Shown: one piece after another, positions 16,221 to 24,701 of the stretch | Position numbering within the stretch: position 1 is the stretch's first letter | Layout: each line of letters begins with the position of its first letter | Source: Planctomycetaceae bacterium | GTDB lineage: Bacteria; Planctomycetota; Planctomycetia; Pirellulales; Thermoguttaceae | Direction of reading: 5' to 3' | Length of the DNA stretch: 42,008 bases | Assembly: GCA_012719125.1 (NCBI GenBank) | Contig: JAAYAY010000158.1 | Coordinates: 1 to 42,008, forward strand | The notes under the pieces: model-generated | The model's database searches: none | The model's input: the letters and a program-made list of their open reading frames with translations, nothing else | What the model was told of the DNA's origin: nothing | Program-made: the position numbers and the translations under genes

Positions 16221-17981
16221 ATGGCGAAGAAAACCATCTCGCTGACGATCGACGAGAAGCCTGTTTCCGTCAAGGAAGGTACCACCATCATGGAGGCAGC
16301 GGAGTCGCTGGGGATTACCATCCCGCGGCTCTGCTACCACCCCGATCTGAGCTTGGCCGGTTCGTGCCGTGTGTGCATCGTGGAGGTGGAAGGCATGGGG
16401 TTCTTCATGGCTTCATGCAGCGTGGCGGTCTGGGAAGGGATGGTCGTGCGGACCAACTCGCCCGAAATCCGCCAGGCCCGGCGCGACATCGTCGAATTGC
16501 TGCTCGACAACCATTCGAAAGACTGCCAGACCTGCGAGCGCGACGGCCATTGCGAATTGCAGAATCTGGCCTATTCCATGGGAGTCCGCCGCCGTCTGTT
16601 TGAGGGGAAGCGAAAGGAGTTTCCCGTCGACGAATCGAGCTACTCGGTCGTGCGGAATCCGGAGAAGTGCGTGCTGTGCGGCCGCTGTGTGCGAGTTTGC
16701 GCCGAGATCCAAGGCGTCAACAATCTGAGCCAGCACGGCCGCGGGTTCAATACAGTCGTCGGGCCGGCCCATCTGGCGGACATGGACGATTCCGTTTGCA
16801 TCCAGTGCGGTCAGTGCATCAATGTCTGCCCCACCGCCGCGCTGCTTGAGAAGAGCAACACCGACGACGTTTGGAAAGCCCTGGCCGATCCGGAGCTGCA
16901 CGTGGTCGTGCAGACGGCGCCTTCGATCCGAGCCGCCATCGGTGAAGGGTTTGGAATGGAACCGGGAACGCCGGCAACCGGCCAGATGATTACGGCCCTC
17001 AGACTGCTCGGTTTTGATGCGGTGTTCGATACCGACTACGGTGCCGATCTGACGATCGTCGAAGAAGCGCACGAGTTCCTGACCCGTCTGGACGACGGGG
17101 GACCGCTGCCGATGATCACCTCGTGCTCGCCCGGCTGGATCAGCTTCATGGAGAAGTTTTATCCGGCGCTGATTCCGCATGCGTCCACGTGCAAGTCGCC
17201 CATGAGCATGCTTTCCACGTTGGCGAAGACGTACTATGCGAAGAAGAAGGGAATCGATCCGTCGAAGATCTATGTCGTGGCGGTGATGCCGTGCGTGGCC
17301 AAGAAGTACGAAGCGAACCGCAAGGAACACATGATGGCCGACGGCAGGCCTTACACGGACGCCGTGCTGACCACACGCGAACTGATCTGGATGATCAAGT
17401 GCTACGGCATCCACTTCGTGAATCTCGACGACGGAGAGTTCGACGCGCCCCTGGGCCTGGCCAGCGGAGCGGGCGACATCTTCGGCACCACCGGCGGCGT
17501 GATGGAAGCCACGCTCCGAGCGGCCAGCGAACTGGTCACCGGCAAACCGGCCGACCGGCTCGAGTTCACCGAGGTGCGTGCGGTCGAGGGCCTGCGCGAA
17601 ACCTATGTTGCTATCGGCGACCGAAGCATCCACCTGGGGGTCGCCAACGGCCTGCAGAACGCCAAGGTTCTGCTGGACAAGGTCGTCGAAGGCAGCGAGA
17701 AGTTCGAGGTGATCGAGGTGATGGCTTGCCCCGGCGGATGCATCGGCGGCGGCGGCCAGCCCTATCCGCCCGAGGAGTTGAAGGTTCTTGATCCCGAGCT
17801 TCTGGCGAAACGGGCCAAGGCTCTGTATACGATCGATAGCGGAAAGAAGCTGCGAAAGTCCTACGAGAATCCGGCGATCCAGGAACTGTATGACGAGTTT
17901 CTCGGATCGCCGGGATCCGAAAAGGCCCATAAACTGCTGCACACCAAGTACGAGGCGCGTTTGCCGCGAGGGGTTCGATGA
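16221..17981 (+). CDS. hydA: [FeFe]-hydrogenase catalytic subunit HydA
   Basis: A 586-residue cytoplasmic enzyme catalysing reversible H2 formation at the H-cluster. Order of sites: 2Fe-2S (C38, C49, C52, C66), His-Cys3 4Fe-4S (H98, C102, C105, C111), two ferredoxin clusters (C150/153/156/160 and C193/196/199/203), then the H-cluster domain. Its three signatures are TSCSPGW (300-306), MPCVAKKYE (357-365) and EVMACPGGCIGGGGQP (499-514, C503 and C507). E281/E282 fit the known proton path. The first signature has Ser where the prototype TSCCPGW has its second Cys. It begins 82 bases after hydB and overlaps hydC by four bases. The multi-cluster layout and neighbours point to NAD(H)/ferredoxin-linked bifurcation. 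Confidence 0.95.
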   Translation: MAKKTISLTIDEKPVSVKEGTTIMEAAESLGITIPRLCYHPDLSLAGSCRVCIVEVEGMGFFMASCSVAVWEGMVVRTNSPEIRQARRDIVELLLDNHSKDCQTCERDGHCELQNLAYSMGVRRRLFEGKRKEFPVDESSYSVVRNPEKCVLCGRCVRVCAEIQGVNNLSQHGRGFNTVVGPAHLADMDDSVCIQCGQCINVCPTAALLEKSNTDDVWKALADPELHVVVQTAPSIRAAIGEGFGMEPGTPATGQMITALRLLGFDAVFDTDYGADLTIVEEAHEFLTRLDDGGPLPMITSCSPGWISFMEKFYPALIPHASTCKSPMSMLSTLAKTYYAKKKGIDPSKIYVVAVMPCVAKKYEANRKEHMMADGRPYTDAVLTTRELIWMIKCYGIHFVNLDDGEFDAPLGLASGAGDIFGTTGGVMEATLRAASELVTGKPADRLEFTEVRAVEGLRETYVAIGDRSIHLGVANGLQNAKVLLDKVVEGSEKFEVIEVMACPGGCIGGGGQPYPPEELKVLDPELLAKRAKALYTIDSGKKLRKSYENPAIQELYDEFLGSPGSEKAHKLLHTKYEARLPRGVR

Positions 17982-18532
17982 GCACGTCCACCGACAACTG
18001 GGAACAGGTTCAAGCTACCGCCAAACAGGTGCTTGGCGACAATGTCGTCAAGTTCATCGAGTCCTGCCGGGCGGAACCGAATCCCGAAAGCCAATTGATA
18101 GCGGTATTACACAAGGTGCAGGCTGAATACGGTTACCTGGCCGAGGCACATCTGGACGCGGTCGCCCAGTTGATGCAGATTCCGGCCGCCAAGGTGGCGG
18201 GAGTCGCCAGTTTCTACCATTACTACCGCCTCGAACCGCGAGGACGGTTCTTGATCAATATCTGTATGGGCACAGCATGCTACGTCAAAGGGGCCGACCG
18301 CGTCGCCCAGAAGCTGATGGACGAGCTCGGAATCCGTTTCGGAGAAACGACCACCGACGGCGTTTTCACGCTCGAGGGGACTCGCTGCATCGGCACCTGC
18401 GGATTGGCTCCGGTGATGATGATCGACGACAAAGTCCACGCGGAGGTGACCCCGGATCAAGTTCCGGTGATTCTGGAAAAGTACCTGGATCAGGTGCGGC
18501 GGGCAGGTTCGGAGACGAGCGGCCGGACCTGA
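17978..18532 (+). CDS. hydC: NuoE-like 2Fe-2S subunit HydC
   Basis: A 184-residue thioredoxin-fold ferredoxin subunit, the third partner of the HydABC complex. The helical N-terminus (QLIAVLHKVQAEYGYL, VAGVASFYHYYRLEPRGR) and the four ligands C96, C101 (ICMGTACYVKGA), C137 and C141 (CIGTCGLAP) are standard NuoE/HydC features. Its ATG sits inside the hydA stop (ATGA), so translation is probably coupled. A weak GC-rich hairpin at 18579-18605 follows, without a T-run. No maturation genes (hydE, hydF, hydG) lie in the window, so they must be elsewhere if the enzyme is active. Confidence 0.93.
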   Translation: MSTSTDNWEQVQATAKQVLGDNVVKFIESCRAEPNPESQLIAVLHKVQAEYGYLAEAHLDAVAQLMQIPAAKVAGVASFYHYYRLEPRGRFLINICMGTACYVKGADRVAQKLMDELGIRFGETTTDGVFTLEGTRCIGTCGLAPVMMIDDKVHAEVTPDQVPVILEKYLDQVRRAGSETSGRT

Positions 18533-18578
18533 TGAACCACGACGCTGGATTGGGAGAATCTCGCAGACCGGACTAATT

Positions 18579-18605
18579 GCGCCCCCGGAAAGAGAGGGGG
18601 GGTGC
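18579..18605 (+). terminator. Possible weak terminator after the hydrogenase operon
   Basis: GC(G)CCCCC pairs with GGGGG(T)GC across a short loop, 47 bases after the hydC stop. The absence of a following T-run makes this only a candidate. Confidence 0.3.
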
Positions 18606-18771
18606 AGGCCGTTCTTGTCCCGGTTCTTGCTCGAAAGGCCTGTAAGTATTGGTGATACCGCGTTGGGGGCAGGCAGGTTCACGGCCGGGACGGGGCTTGT
18701 AGCGGAGTCCGGGCCGTTGACCTGGCAACGCGGTGTCTTTCTCTTGAATTCTTCAGCGGTGGGCTGACGCG

Positions 18772-20235
18772 ATGAACATCCCCCCCGACGATGAGTTGAT
18801 CCAGAAGTACCTGGAAGGCGAAGCGACGCCGGCGGAGGAGAGACAATTCCGCCGCCTGCTCGCCGACGAATCGTTCCGGCGGCGCGTCGCCGAGTATGCC
18901 CTGGATCACGGCCAACTCTGCGAACACGCACGGCAAGGGATGCTGGAACGGCTGACCGTTCAACGCGCCCCACGACTGCTACTCCGCCGCCGTCAATCGC
19001 TTGTAGCCATAGTCGTTGGCGCATCGATTCTGATTGCCGTGGGATCGGTCTGGTATTCACTGCGCCACGGCCCGTTGCCCGACGGCATGACTCGCGGCGA
19101 TGCTGAACGCCTGGCGGACCTAGGTACTGAACCGCCGCCTCCCAAACCGGCTTCGGCCTCCCCGGCACCACCGGGTCGGCATCCCGCGGCGGTGCGGGTC
19201 GGTTACAGGCTCGGGCAGGTAACCGTCCGGAAGCACAATTCTACCCAGGAATCTGCCGTGGACGTGGGAACCGAGTTATGTGTCGGAGACGTTCTGCGAA
19301 CACTAGACTCCGAAAGTTCTGCGTTGCTCGAATTCGAGGACGGTACGATCGTTACTGTGGCAGGGGATACGGAGGTGACGTATTCCCTGGAGAGCGAGCA
19401 GAAACGGGTCTCGGTTGCCCGGGGCGACATCACGGCCCAAGTTGCGTCGCAGCGCGAGTCAAAGCCGATGATGTTCGTGACGCCCGTTGCAGAAGCGGAG
19501 GTTCTGGGGACCAGATTCCTCTTGTTTGCCGACGCGAGTCTTACGGAATTGACGGTTCAGGACGGGCACGTGCTTCTGCGGCGTCTTGCGGACCGGCGCA
19601 CGGTGGACGTTGTAGCCGGTCAGTATGCCGTGGCGGCGGCTGAATCGGACATGGTGGCTCAACCGATTCAGGCGACCCCCAGCGTCTGGGCGGAGGACTT
19701 CGTGGCAGGCCTGCCTCCTCGATGGCGGGCCGGTATGTGGATACGCGGCGAACTCCTGGGCGGATCGAACGGGGCGGTGCGAGCGACCGTTCGTCGCGAG
19801 AAAGAGGGGGAACGAGCCGGACCATGCTACCTGATGACGGCCAAGGAATGGTCGCGCGGCCTGTTTCGAATCGACGAGGATTCCCACCTGAACGTCAGAT
19901 ATCGGATGACGACGCCTGGTTGGTTCTATATTGCCGTCAGTACTCGATCCGATGATACTCTACCCGCCTTCACGGGGACCTTCATTTTCAAGACTCCCGA
20001 GTTGCGTCAGATCCGTCGCAACGAGTGGCAGTCCAAGAGCATTCCGCTTAAAAGGTTCCGCAGGCCCGAGCAGGGCCGGCCCGACGATGCGCGGCAACAG
20101 CCGCCCCAGGTGAACGATATCGTATTCACACTGTTCTTCCGCACACAAGACGAAGATCCCGGTCTCCTCATCGACCGTATGTGGGTCACTCATGGTCCCT
20201 CCGAGAATGCGGAGATCCTGGGACAGTCGGACTGA
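18772..20235 (+). CDS. FecR-like membrane protein, paralogue 1
   Basis: A 487-residue protein. The first ~70 residues resemble the anti-sigma-type N-terminus of FecR proteins (LIQKYLEGEATPAEERQFRRLLADESFRRRVAEYALD). One membrane segment follows at ~76-96 (SLVAIVVGASILIAVGSVWY), then a Pro-rich linker and a FecR domain (~140-290: DVLRTLDSESSALLEFEDGTIVTVAGDTEV, VATPVAEAEVLGTRF-like block). The C-terminal ~180 residues (from PSVWAEDF) form a domain I do not recognise, perhaps a jelly-roll; it is shared with the paralogue at 20987. It probably senses something outside the membrane and passes it to a sigma factor. The partner sigma gene lies 236 bases downstream. The start has only a weak ribosome site. 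Confidence 0.82.
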   Translation: MNIPPDDELIQKYLEGEATPAEERQFRRLLADESFRRRVAEYALDHGQLCEHARQGMLERLTVQRAPRLLLRRRQSLVAIVVGASILIAVGSVWYSLRHGPLPDGMTRGDAERLADLGTEPPPPKPASASPAPPGRHPAAVRVGYRLGQVTVRKHNSTQESAVDVGTELCVGDVLRTLDSESSALLEFEDGTIVTVAGDTEVTYSLESEQKRVSVARGDITAQVASQRESKPMMFVTPVAEAEVLGTRFLLFADASLTELTVQDGHVLLRRLADRRTVDVVAGQYAVAAAESDMVAQPIQATPSVWAEDFVAGLPPRWRAGMWIRGELLGGSNGAVRATVRREKEGERAGPCYLMTAKEWSRGLFRIDEDSHLNVRYRMTTPGWFYIAVSTRSDDTLPAFTGTFIFKTPELRQIRRNEWQSKSIPLKRFRRPEQGRPDDARQQPPQVNDIVFTLFFRTQDEDPGLLIDRMWVTHGPSENAEILGQSD

Positions 20236-20307
20236 TTGTCCATGACAAGATCTGGCCGCCAATCTGGACGGAACCCACCATAATTGCGGGGATAGATTGA
20301 CACCTCT

Positions 20308-20349
20308 GCCTCCATCGGTCAAGATCACACGTTGACCGATTCTGGAGGC
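20308..20349. other. Hairpin between the first FecR gene and the sigma gene
   Basis: 20308-20322 (GCCTCCATCGGTCAA) pairs with 20332-20349 (TTGACCGATTCTGGAGGC) apart from a three-base bulge. It may terminate the upstream FecR transcript or regulate the sigma gene; no T-run follows. Confidence 0.5.
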
Positions 20350-20471
20350 TGCCTGCGGAGGGACGCACGGTCGGCCATCTGCAGTGCCGGTCTCCCTTCA
20401 CGTGGTCAGTTTCATCAGTGGTGACGGCACCGCCGCGTCGGGGCAGGCGGACCCTCTACGTGGATTGACGT

Positions 20472-20990
20472 ATGAGAAACGAGATTGTGCGGCTCCTCAT
20501 GGAGCACCGCGGCACCCTTTTTGCCTTTATCTACGCGAGCGTGCGCGACTACGACGCGACCGAAGAGATCCTTCAGGACGTGTCGGTGGCCGTGTGCCAA
20601 GACGGTGACAGCTTCGAATTGGGAACGAACTTCGGGGCGTGGTCCCGGGAAATTGCGCGCCGCCGGATTCTCGCCCATTTTCGTGACACGAAACGTTTTC
20701 CGGATCCCTTATCGGATCAGGAGCTCCGCAATCTCCAGGCCGGTTTCGATGCCGTCGACGACGTGACGACCAAGGCCCGCATGGCCAGTTTGAGCAAGTG
20801 TCTGGAGAGCCTGAAGCCTTTCGCGAAGCGGCTCATTCAGTTGCGTTACGCGGGCCGTCTCAGCTTGTGCGAGATCAGCGAGCAGGTCGGTCGTCAACCC
20901 GAGAGTGTGCGCAAGGCGCTCTACCGAACACGCCAGAGCTTGCGGGAATGCATCGAACGCCGGCTCCGTGGGGGAGACGAAGGTCTATGA
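20472..20990 (+). CDS. ECF-family RNA polymerase sigma factor
   Basis: A 172-residue protein with sigma-70 region 2 at ~10-75 (LFAFIYASVRDYDATEEILQDVSVAV, NFGAWSREIARRRIL) and region 4 at ~105-160 (CLESLKPFAKRLIQLRYAGRLSLCEISEQVGR), the helix-turn-helix that reads the -35 element. The first residues resemble the planctomycete/verrucomicrobial ECF group. It overlaps the next FecR gene by four bases (ATGA), so sigma factor and putative regulator are co-translated. The target promoters are unknown. No Shine-Dalgarno sequence is evident. Confidence 0.9.
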   Translation: MRNEIVRLLMEHRGTLFAFIYASVRDYDATEEILQDVSVAVCQDGDSFELGTNFGAWSREIARRRILAHFRDTKRFPDPLSDQELRNLQAGFDAVDDVTTKARMASLSKCLESLKPFAKRLIQLRYAGRLSLCEISEQVGRQPESVRKALYRTRQSLRECIERRLRGGDEGL

Positions 20991-22417
20991 GTCAGAATGA
21001 CGGGGACGCATCTCGCGACCATCTCATCCAGAGCTATCTGGAAAACCAGGCAACCGCGGCCGAAGAAAGGCAGTTCCGTCTTCTGCTCAACGACGAGTCC
21101 TTCTGCCGCCGTGTGGCCCAGTATGCCATCGATCTAGGCTGTCTTCACGACCACGCATGTCACGGCATTCTGGAGCGGGCCCTGATCGTTTCGAGAGAAC
21201 CCGTCTCACGAAGGAGGTTTCGTGCAATTGCCCTGGCTGTGGTTGCTGCTTCGATCTTGCTTGTTGTTGGGACGGTTTGGCGTGCCTTTCTCACCGGCGA
21301 CACGTCGACCGAGTTGGCATCCGACGATTCCGTACCTCTCTCCGAGGATGACCCTGCGGCGCCGTCGCCGCAAGAGGCCGCGCGATCGGTTGTGGCCCGC
21401 GTCACGGATGTGACGGGGCGTGTGCTGATAGGAACCTCCTCCGCCACACAGAATCTGGTCGAGAAAGAAATGCTACTCCATTCCGGCGACCGGCTGCAAA
21501 CCTCCGGAGCAGACAGCTTCGCGCTGCTCAAATTCGAAGACGACAGCGTTCTTGCCGTCGCCGGAAACACGGAACTGACGTGCTCGATCATGGATTCCCA
21601 GAAACGGATCGACGTATCACGCGGCGATGTCATGGCCCAGGTGGCTCCCCAGCCGGACAAGCCGATGGTCGTGAAGACCCCCGTGGCTGAAGCCGAGGTG
21701 GTGGGGACGCGGCTCTCACTCTTCGCTGATCTTGTCCTCACCGAATTGGCCGTTCTGGAAGGCCACGTTCGGTTGAAACGCCTGTCGGACGACGAGACGG
21801 TTGACGTCCGGAAAGGACAGTGCGCGGTGGTCTCCGAAGCGTCGGATTTGGTGGCTGCGCCAATTTCGCCGGTGCCGAGCGTCTGGGAAGAGGATTTCGA
21901 GCAAAGATGGCCGGATCGTTGGCGGGAGGGCCATTGGATCCACTACGCGCTGCCCCCCGAATCGGAGGGAGCTGTGCTGGCCGCCGCACGGGACGAGACC
22001 GCAGGCCCCTGTTTCATCTCCAGTCCGAACGAATGGTCGCGGGGGCTGTTTCGTATCGAAAGCGATACCTGTCTTAATCTGACCTACAAGCTGAAGAAAC
22101 AGGGCTGGTTTTACATCATGCTGGAAACGCGGGCTGCGGACTACAGCGGCGAGTATCGCGGCAATTACATCTACCAGACTCCGCAGCTTTGGAAAGTCCG
22201 TCCTCGCCAATGGCAAACCGTTGCCATCCCCTTGTCCGAGTTTCACGTGCCTCAGCGCGGTCGACCGGAAGGTGCTGAATTGCCTCCACCCAAGGCGGGC
22301 GATGTGGTCTTCTCGCTTCTTCTGCGGACCCAAGAGGCGGACCCGGGCTTGGTCGTCGACCGAATCTGGGTCACCAAGGGACCCGCCGAAGGTGCAGAGT
22401 TGCTGCAGATTCGATAG
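20987..22417 (+). CDS. FecR-like membrane protein, paralogue 2
   Basis: A 476-residue protein that starts on the ATG overlapping the sigma-gene stop; the frame is open upstream but runs inside the sigma gene. The architecture mirrors paralogue 1: a short helical N-terminus (LIQSYLENQATAAEERQFRLLLNDESFCRRVAQYAID), a membrane segment (~77-95), a FecR domain (~140-290), and the same unrecognised C-terminal domain (PSVWEEDFEQRWPDRWREGHW ... WSRGLFRIESDTCLNL ... DPGLVVDRIWVTKGP). Translational coupling makes it the likely direct partner of the sigma factor. The similarity to paralogue 1 over the full length indicates local duplication. Confidence 0.85.
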   Translation: MSQNDGDASRDHLIQSYLENQATAAEERQFRLLLNDESFCRRVAQYAIDLGCLHDHACHGILERALIVSREPVSRRRFRAIALAVVAASILLVVGTVWRAFLTGDTSTELASDDSVPLSEDDPAAPSPQEAARSVVARVTDVTGRVLIGTSSATQNLVEKEMLLHSGDRLQTSGADSFALLKFEDDSVLAVAGNTELTCSIMDSQKRIDVSRGDVMAQVAPQPDKPMVVKTPVAEAEVVGTRLSLFADLVLTELAVLEGHVRLKRLSDDETVDVRKGQCAVVSEASDLVAAPISPVPSVWEEDFEQRWPDRWREGHWIHYALPPESEGAVLAAARDETAGPCFISSPNEWSRGLFRIESDTCLNLTYKLKKQGWFYIMLETRAADYSGEYRGNYIYQTPQLWKVRPRQWQTVAIPLSEFHVPQRGRPEGAELPPPKAGDVVFSLLLRTQEADPGLVVDRIWVTKGPAEGAELLQIR

Positions 22418-22517
22418 GGTTCTTGAGGCGGCCTTCGTCAGGACGGCGAGTCGGATTCAGGGCTCGCCAGTCGACCGAAACACTCCCCATGGGCTCGGCA
22501 AGGAATGCGGGCGGTTG

Positions 22518-23837
22518 CTACTCCGTTTCCGACAGGTGATGGTTGGCTTCACCGTTGACGATTGGTGCGCCGGCCTGATCCTTGCCGATTTCGGGCAAAC
22601 CAATCGTCTCGTCGGCCCCGGAATCCTCCAGATACACCTCGTCGAGTTCCGTGTCGTCGACGTCGCGACGCAACAGAAGGTAGACTCCGGCGGCCGAGAC
22701 CCAGAAGAAGCTGTACAGATACCCGACCGCGAGCAGCCGGGCGCAGTCGGACCAGGCCCGGATGAGCAGGTCGCCGAGCCAACCGAGATGGCTGGTCGGA
22801 TTACCGCCCGCAAACTGGTAGGCAACGTGCGGAAACGGTTCGGCGGCGAACGCAAACTGGCCGCCCGATCCCCAACATGCAGCACCTTGCGCAAGGGCGA
22901 TGATGACCTGGACGAATCCGAATACCAGAACCCAGCCGAGAAGTCCCACGATGGTAACCACTCCGGCGTAGAACAGGTAGTGCAGGGGCCGCTGGAATAC
23001 ATAGGCGTAGCTTCGGCTCACGGCGTCGAAGCTGTCGGTGCCTTCGGTGCTGATAGCTGCAAACATCAAGGGCCAGCCCAGCGCCAGGCCGACAAGGAGC
23101 AGCGTCATCAGGAAACCGCCGGCGAGGACCAGCGGCCAGAGCAGCCCGGCCGCGAAGAGGCCGACGTTCCACCGCATGAGAACGAGGCCGAGGACCGCGA
23201 TGAGGGCGGTTCCGAAAAGCACGCCGATCAGCGGCAGCAGTGGTGCCCAGGCGTAGGCCCTCCATCGAGACCGGACGCAGCCGATCATGCCGCCCCAACC
23301 GACTCGTTCGCCGCAGGCCAATTGAACCGCCGCGTGCCGCGTGACGGCTGCGCCAGCAATCGCCCAAACGGCTAGCGCCCAAAGGGCGCAGAGAAGCGAA
23401 TAGGCCAGGTTGCTTGCGCGAAACGTCTTGCCGGCCCCCATGTTCAGAGTGAAGATTTCGCGAAAGGGACGGCTAAGGTGTTCCCAGGTGCCGAGGACGG
23501 GATTTGCGTCGCGATGCACGATCGACCGAGCGTTTTCGTCGTCGGCCGAACGGCGGAATCGCTTGTCGAGTGCGAGGATCCCGGGATCGTCTGCAACCGC
23601 GGCTAGGCTATTCCAGGAGCAGCCGTTATAAGCCGCATGTTGCGCGGCGACCTCGGCGTTGCCAGAGAAGAGCAGCCCAAAGAGTGACCACCCTAATACC
23701 ATCGCGACGGCGGCCGCCGACGAGAGCAGCAGCGGACGCAGGCCGATCGAGATTCGAAAACAGCGAACCAGAAGCAGCCAGGGAAAGAGTTCCGACCAAG
23801 CCACAACACGCAGGGTTCCGCGATCGTCCTCATTCAT
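22518..23837 (-). CDS. Conserved-type integral membrane protein, function unknown
   Basis: A 439-residue protein with about six hydrophobic spans (IGLRPLLLSSAAAVAMVLGW, LLCALWALAVWAIAG, YAWAPLLPLIGVLFGTALIAV, VGLFAAGLLWPLVLAGGFLM, VTIVGLLGWVLVFGFVQVII, LLAVGYLYSFFWVSAAGVYLLL) and an acidic, soluble C-terminus (DVDDTELDEVYLED). I chose the ATG at 23837 because codons further upstream cross a palindromic repeat and give a non-membrane, Arg-rich leader. I do not recognise the family. It is the last gene in the minus-strand chaperone block, 211 bases after yacG, so shared transcription is uncertain. Confidence 0.75.
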   Translation of the reverse strand: MNEDDRGTLRVVAWSELFPWLLLVRCFRISIGLRPLLLSSAAAVAMVLGWSLFGLLFSGNAEVAAQHAAYNGCSWNSLAAVADDPGILALDKRFRRSADDENARSIVHRDANPVLGTWEHLSRPFREIFTLNMGAGKTFRASNLAYSLLCALWALAVWAIAGAAVTRHAAVQLACGERVGWGGMIGCVRSRWRAYAWAPLLPLIGVLFGTALIAVLGLVLMRWNVGLFAAGLLWPLVLAGGFLMTLLLVGLALGWPLMFAAISTEGTDSFDAVSRSYAYVFQRPLHYLFYAGVVTIVGLLGWVLVFGFVQVIIALAQGAACWGSGGQFAFAAEPFPHVAYQFAGGNPTSHLGWLGDLLIRAWSDCARLLAVGYLYSFFWVSAAGVYLLLRRDVDDTELDEVYLEDSGADETIGLPEIGKDQAGAPIVNGEANHHLSETE

Positions 23838-23852
23838 GGCAGGTATCTCTCT

Positions 23853-23929
23853 GGGGAAAAGGTGTCGGCCACCTTCTGCTGGCACGCCCGTCGGGTGGTC
23901 GCACAAAAGGTGGATGTCACCCTTTTCCC
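23853..23929. repeat. Palindromic GGGAAAAGG repeat
   Basis: The outer arms GGGAAAAGGTG (from 23854) and CACCCTTTTCCC (918-929 of the 23-kb line, ending 23929) pair with a one-base insertion. An inner AAGGTG/CACCTT hairpin lies at 23859-23875. The arms share GGGAAAAGG with the perfect palindrome at 30630-30651, indicating a dispersed palindromic repeat family. Confidence 0.6.
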
Positions 23930-24048
23930 GCAGGCAACCGGCGTGCATCGTCCTGGTTTGGGCAAACACCGGCATTATACGGGCTGACCAGCATGCTGCA
24001 AGCGGCCCGAAGCAGGGAGTCCGTCGAGAAAAAAGGACCATCACGGGA

Positions 24049-24243
24049 CTATCCGCCCCGGTTGTCTGCGGACGGATCCGTCCCTTCCGGCCGCTCAACC
24101 TCCGGTTCCCAGGGAAGTCCGTACTCTTCGTTGAGCCAGCGGTTGCGATCGATGTCCTTGCACCGCTGACTGCAGAAGGGCATGGTTCGGCTCTGCTCGG
24201 AATCGAAGGCCCTTCCGCAAATCGAGCAACGCATTTGCGCCAT
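24049..24243 (-). CDS. yacG: DNA gyrase inhibitor YacG-like zinc protein
   Basis: A 64-residue protein starting at the ATG at 24243; the frame is open further up but the YacG fold begins here. Four cysteines (C6, C9, C24, C28) in MRCSICGRAF and MPFCSQRCKDIDRNRWLNEEYGLP reproduce the YacG zinc finger and its RCxxIDLxRWLxEEY-type helix. YacG in Escherichia coli binds GyrB and blocks DNA binding by gyrase. It follows the FmdB-type gene by 114 bases in the chaperone block. Confidence 0.85.
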   Translation of the reverse strand: MAQMRCSICGRAFDSEQSRTMPFCSQRCKDIDRNRWLNEEYGLPWEPEVERPEGTDPSADNRGG

Positions 24244-24357
24244 GGCAATACCTGAAACGGGGCCTACCCGCAATCCGACTCTCGCGACAATAGGCGCACG
24301 CCCTGCGCACAAATCCGGAACCAAGACACCACGGACAATCCCGGTGCGGCCAGGTCG

Positions 24358-24648
24358 TCAGTCACTGCTTGTGGCGGCGGCAGTCTTGTCTTCTGACGCC
24401 TTGGATGCGGACTTGGTCTCGCCGTCTGCATTCTTTTCGGCCGCGGCACCTTTGCGGTAAGAGTCGCTACGGTAATCGGTTTGATAGAATCCCGAACCTT
24501 TGAAGACGATGGCGGCACCGGTTCCGAACAGCCGGCGAAGTTTCAGTCGCCCGCATTTGGGGCATTTTCGCTTCGGGCTCTCCGTGATCGACTGGAATAG
24601 TTCGAACTCATGCTCGCAGGCATCGCAAACATAATCGTAGGTCGGCAT
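24358..24648 (-). CDS. FmdB-family zinc-ribbon protein
   Basis: A 96-residue protein. MPTYDYVCDACEHEFELFQSI with C8, C11, C29 and C32 is the FmdB/CxxC zinc-ribbon signature, and FKGSGFYQTDY is the usual conserved tail of the domain. The remainder is a charged low-complexity end (KNADGETKSASKASEDKTAAATSSD). These small proteins are often found beside grpE/dnaJ-type genes and may bind nucleic acid or protein; the exact role is unknown. It lies 53 bases after grpE. Confidence 0.88.
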   Translation of the reverse strand: MPTYDYVCDACEHEFELFQSITESPKRKCPKCGRLKLRRLFGTGAAIVFKGSGFYQTDYRSDSYRKGAAAEKNADGETKSASKASEDKTAAATSSD

Positions 24649-24701
24649 GGCAGATCACATCCTCATATCGAGTTGGGACGCAGCGCGTCGCTGTTTTCTT
24701 C

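Noticed and set aside
16413-17942. A 509-codon open frame on the minus strand opposite hydA
   Set aside because: It is antisense to a gene with all HydA cluster motifs; its translation is His/Arg-rich low-complexity with no family features. High GC makes such shadows common here.
18579-18605. Strong intrinsic terminator after hydC
   Set aside because: The stem contains a wobble pair and no T-run follows, so it is listed only as a weak candidate.
24244-24324. Longer YacG start at 24324
   Set aside because: The added 27 residues are not conserved-looking, and the zinc finger begins immediately after the ATG at 24243.
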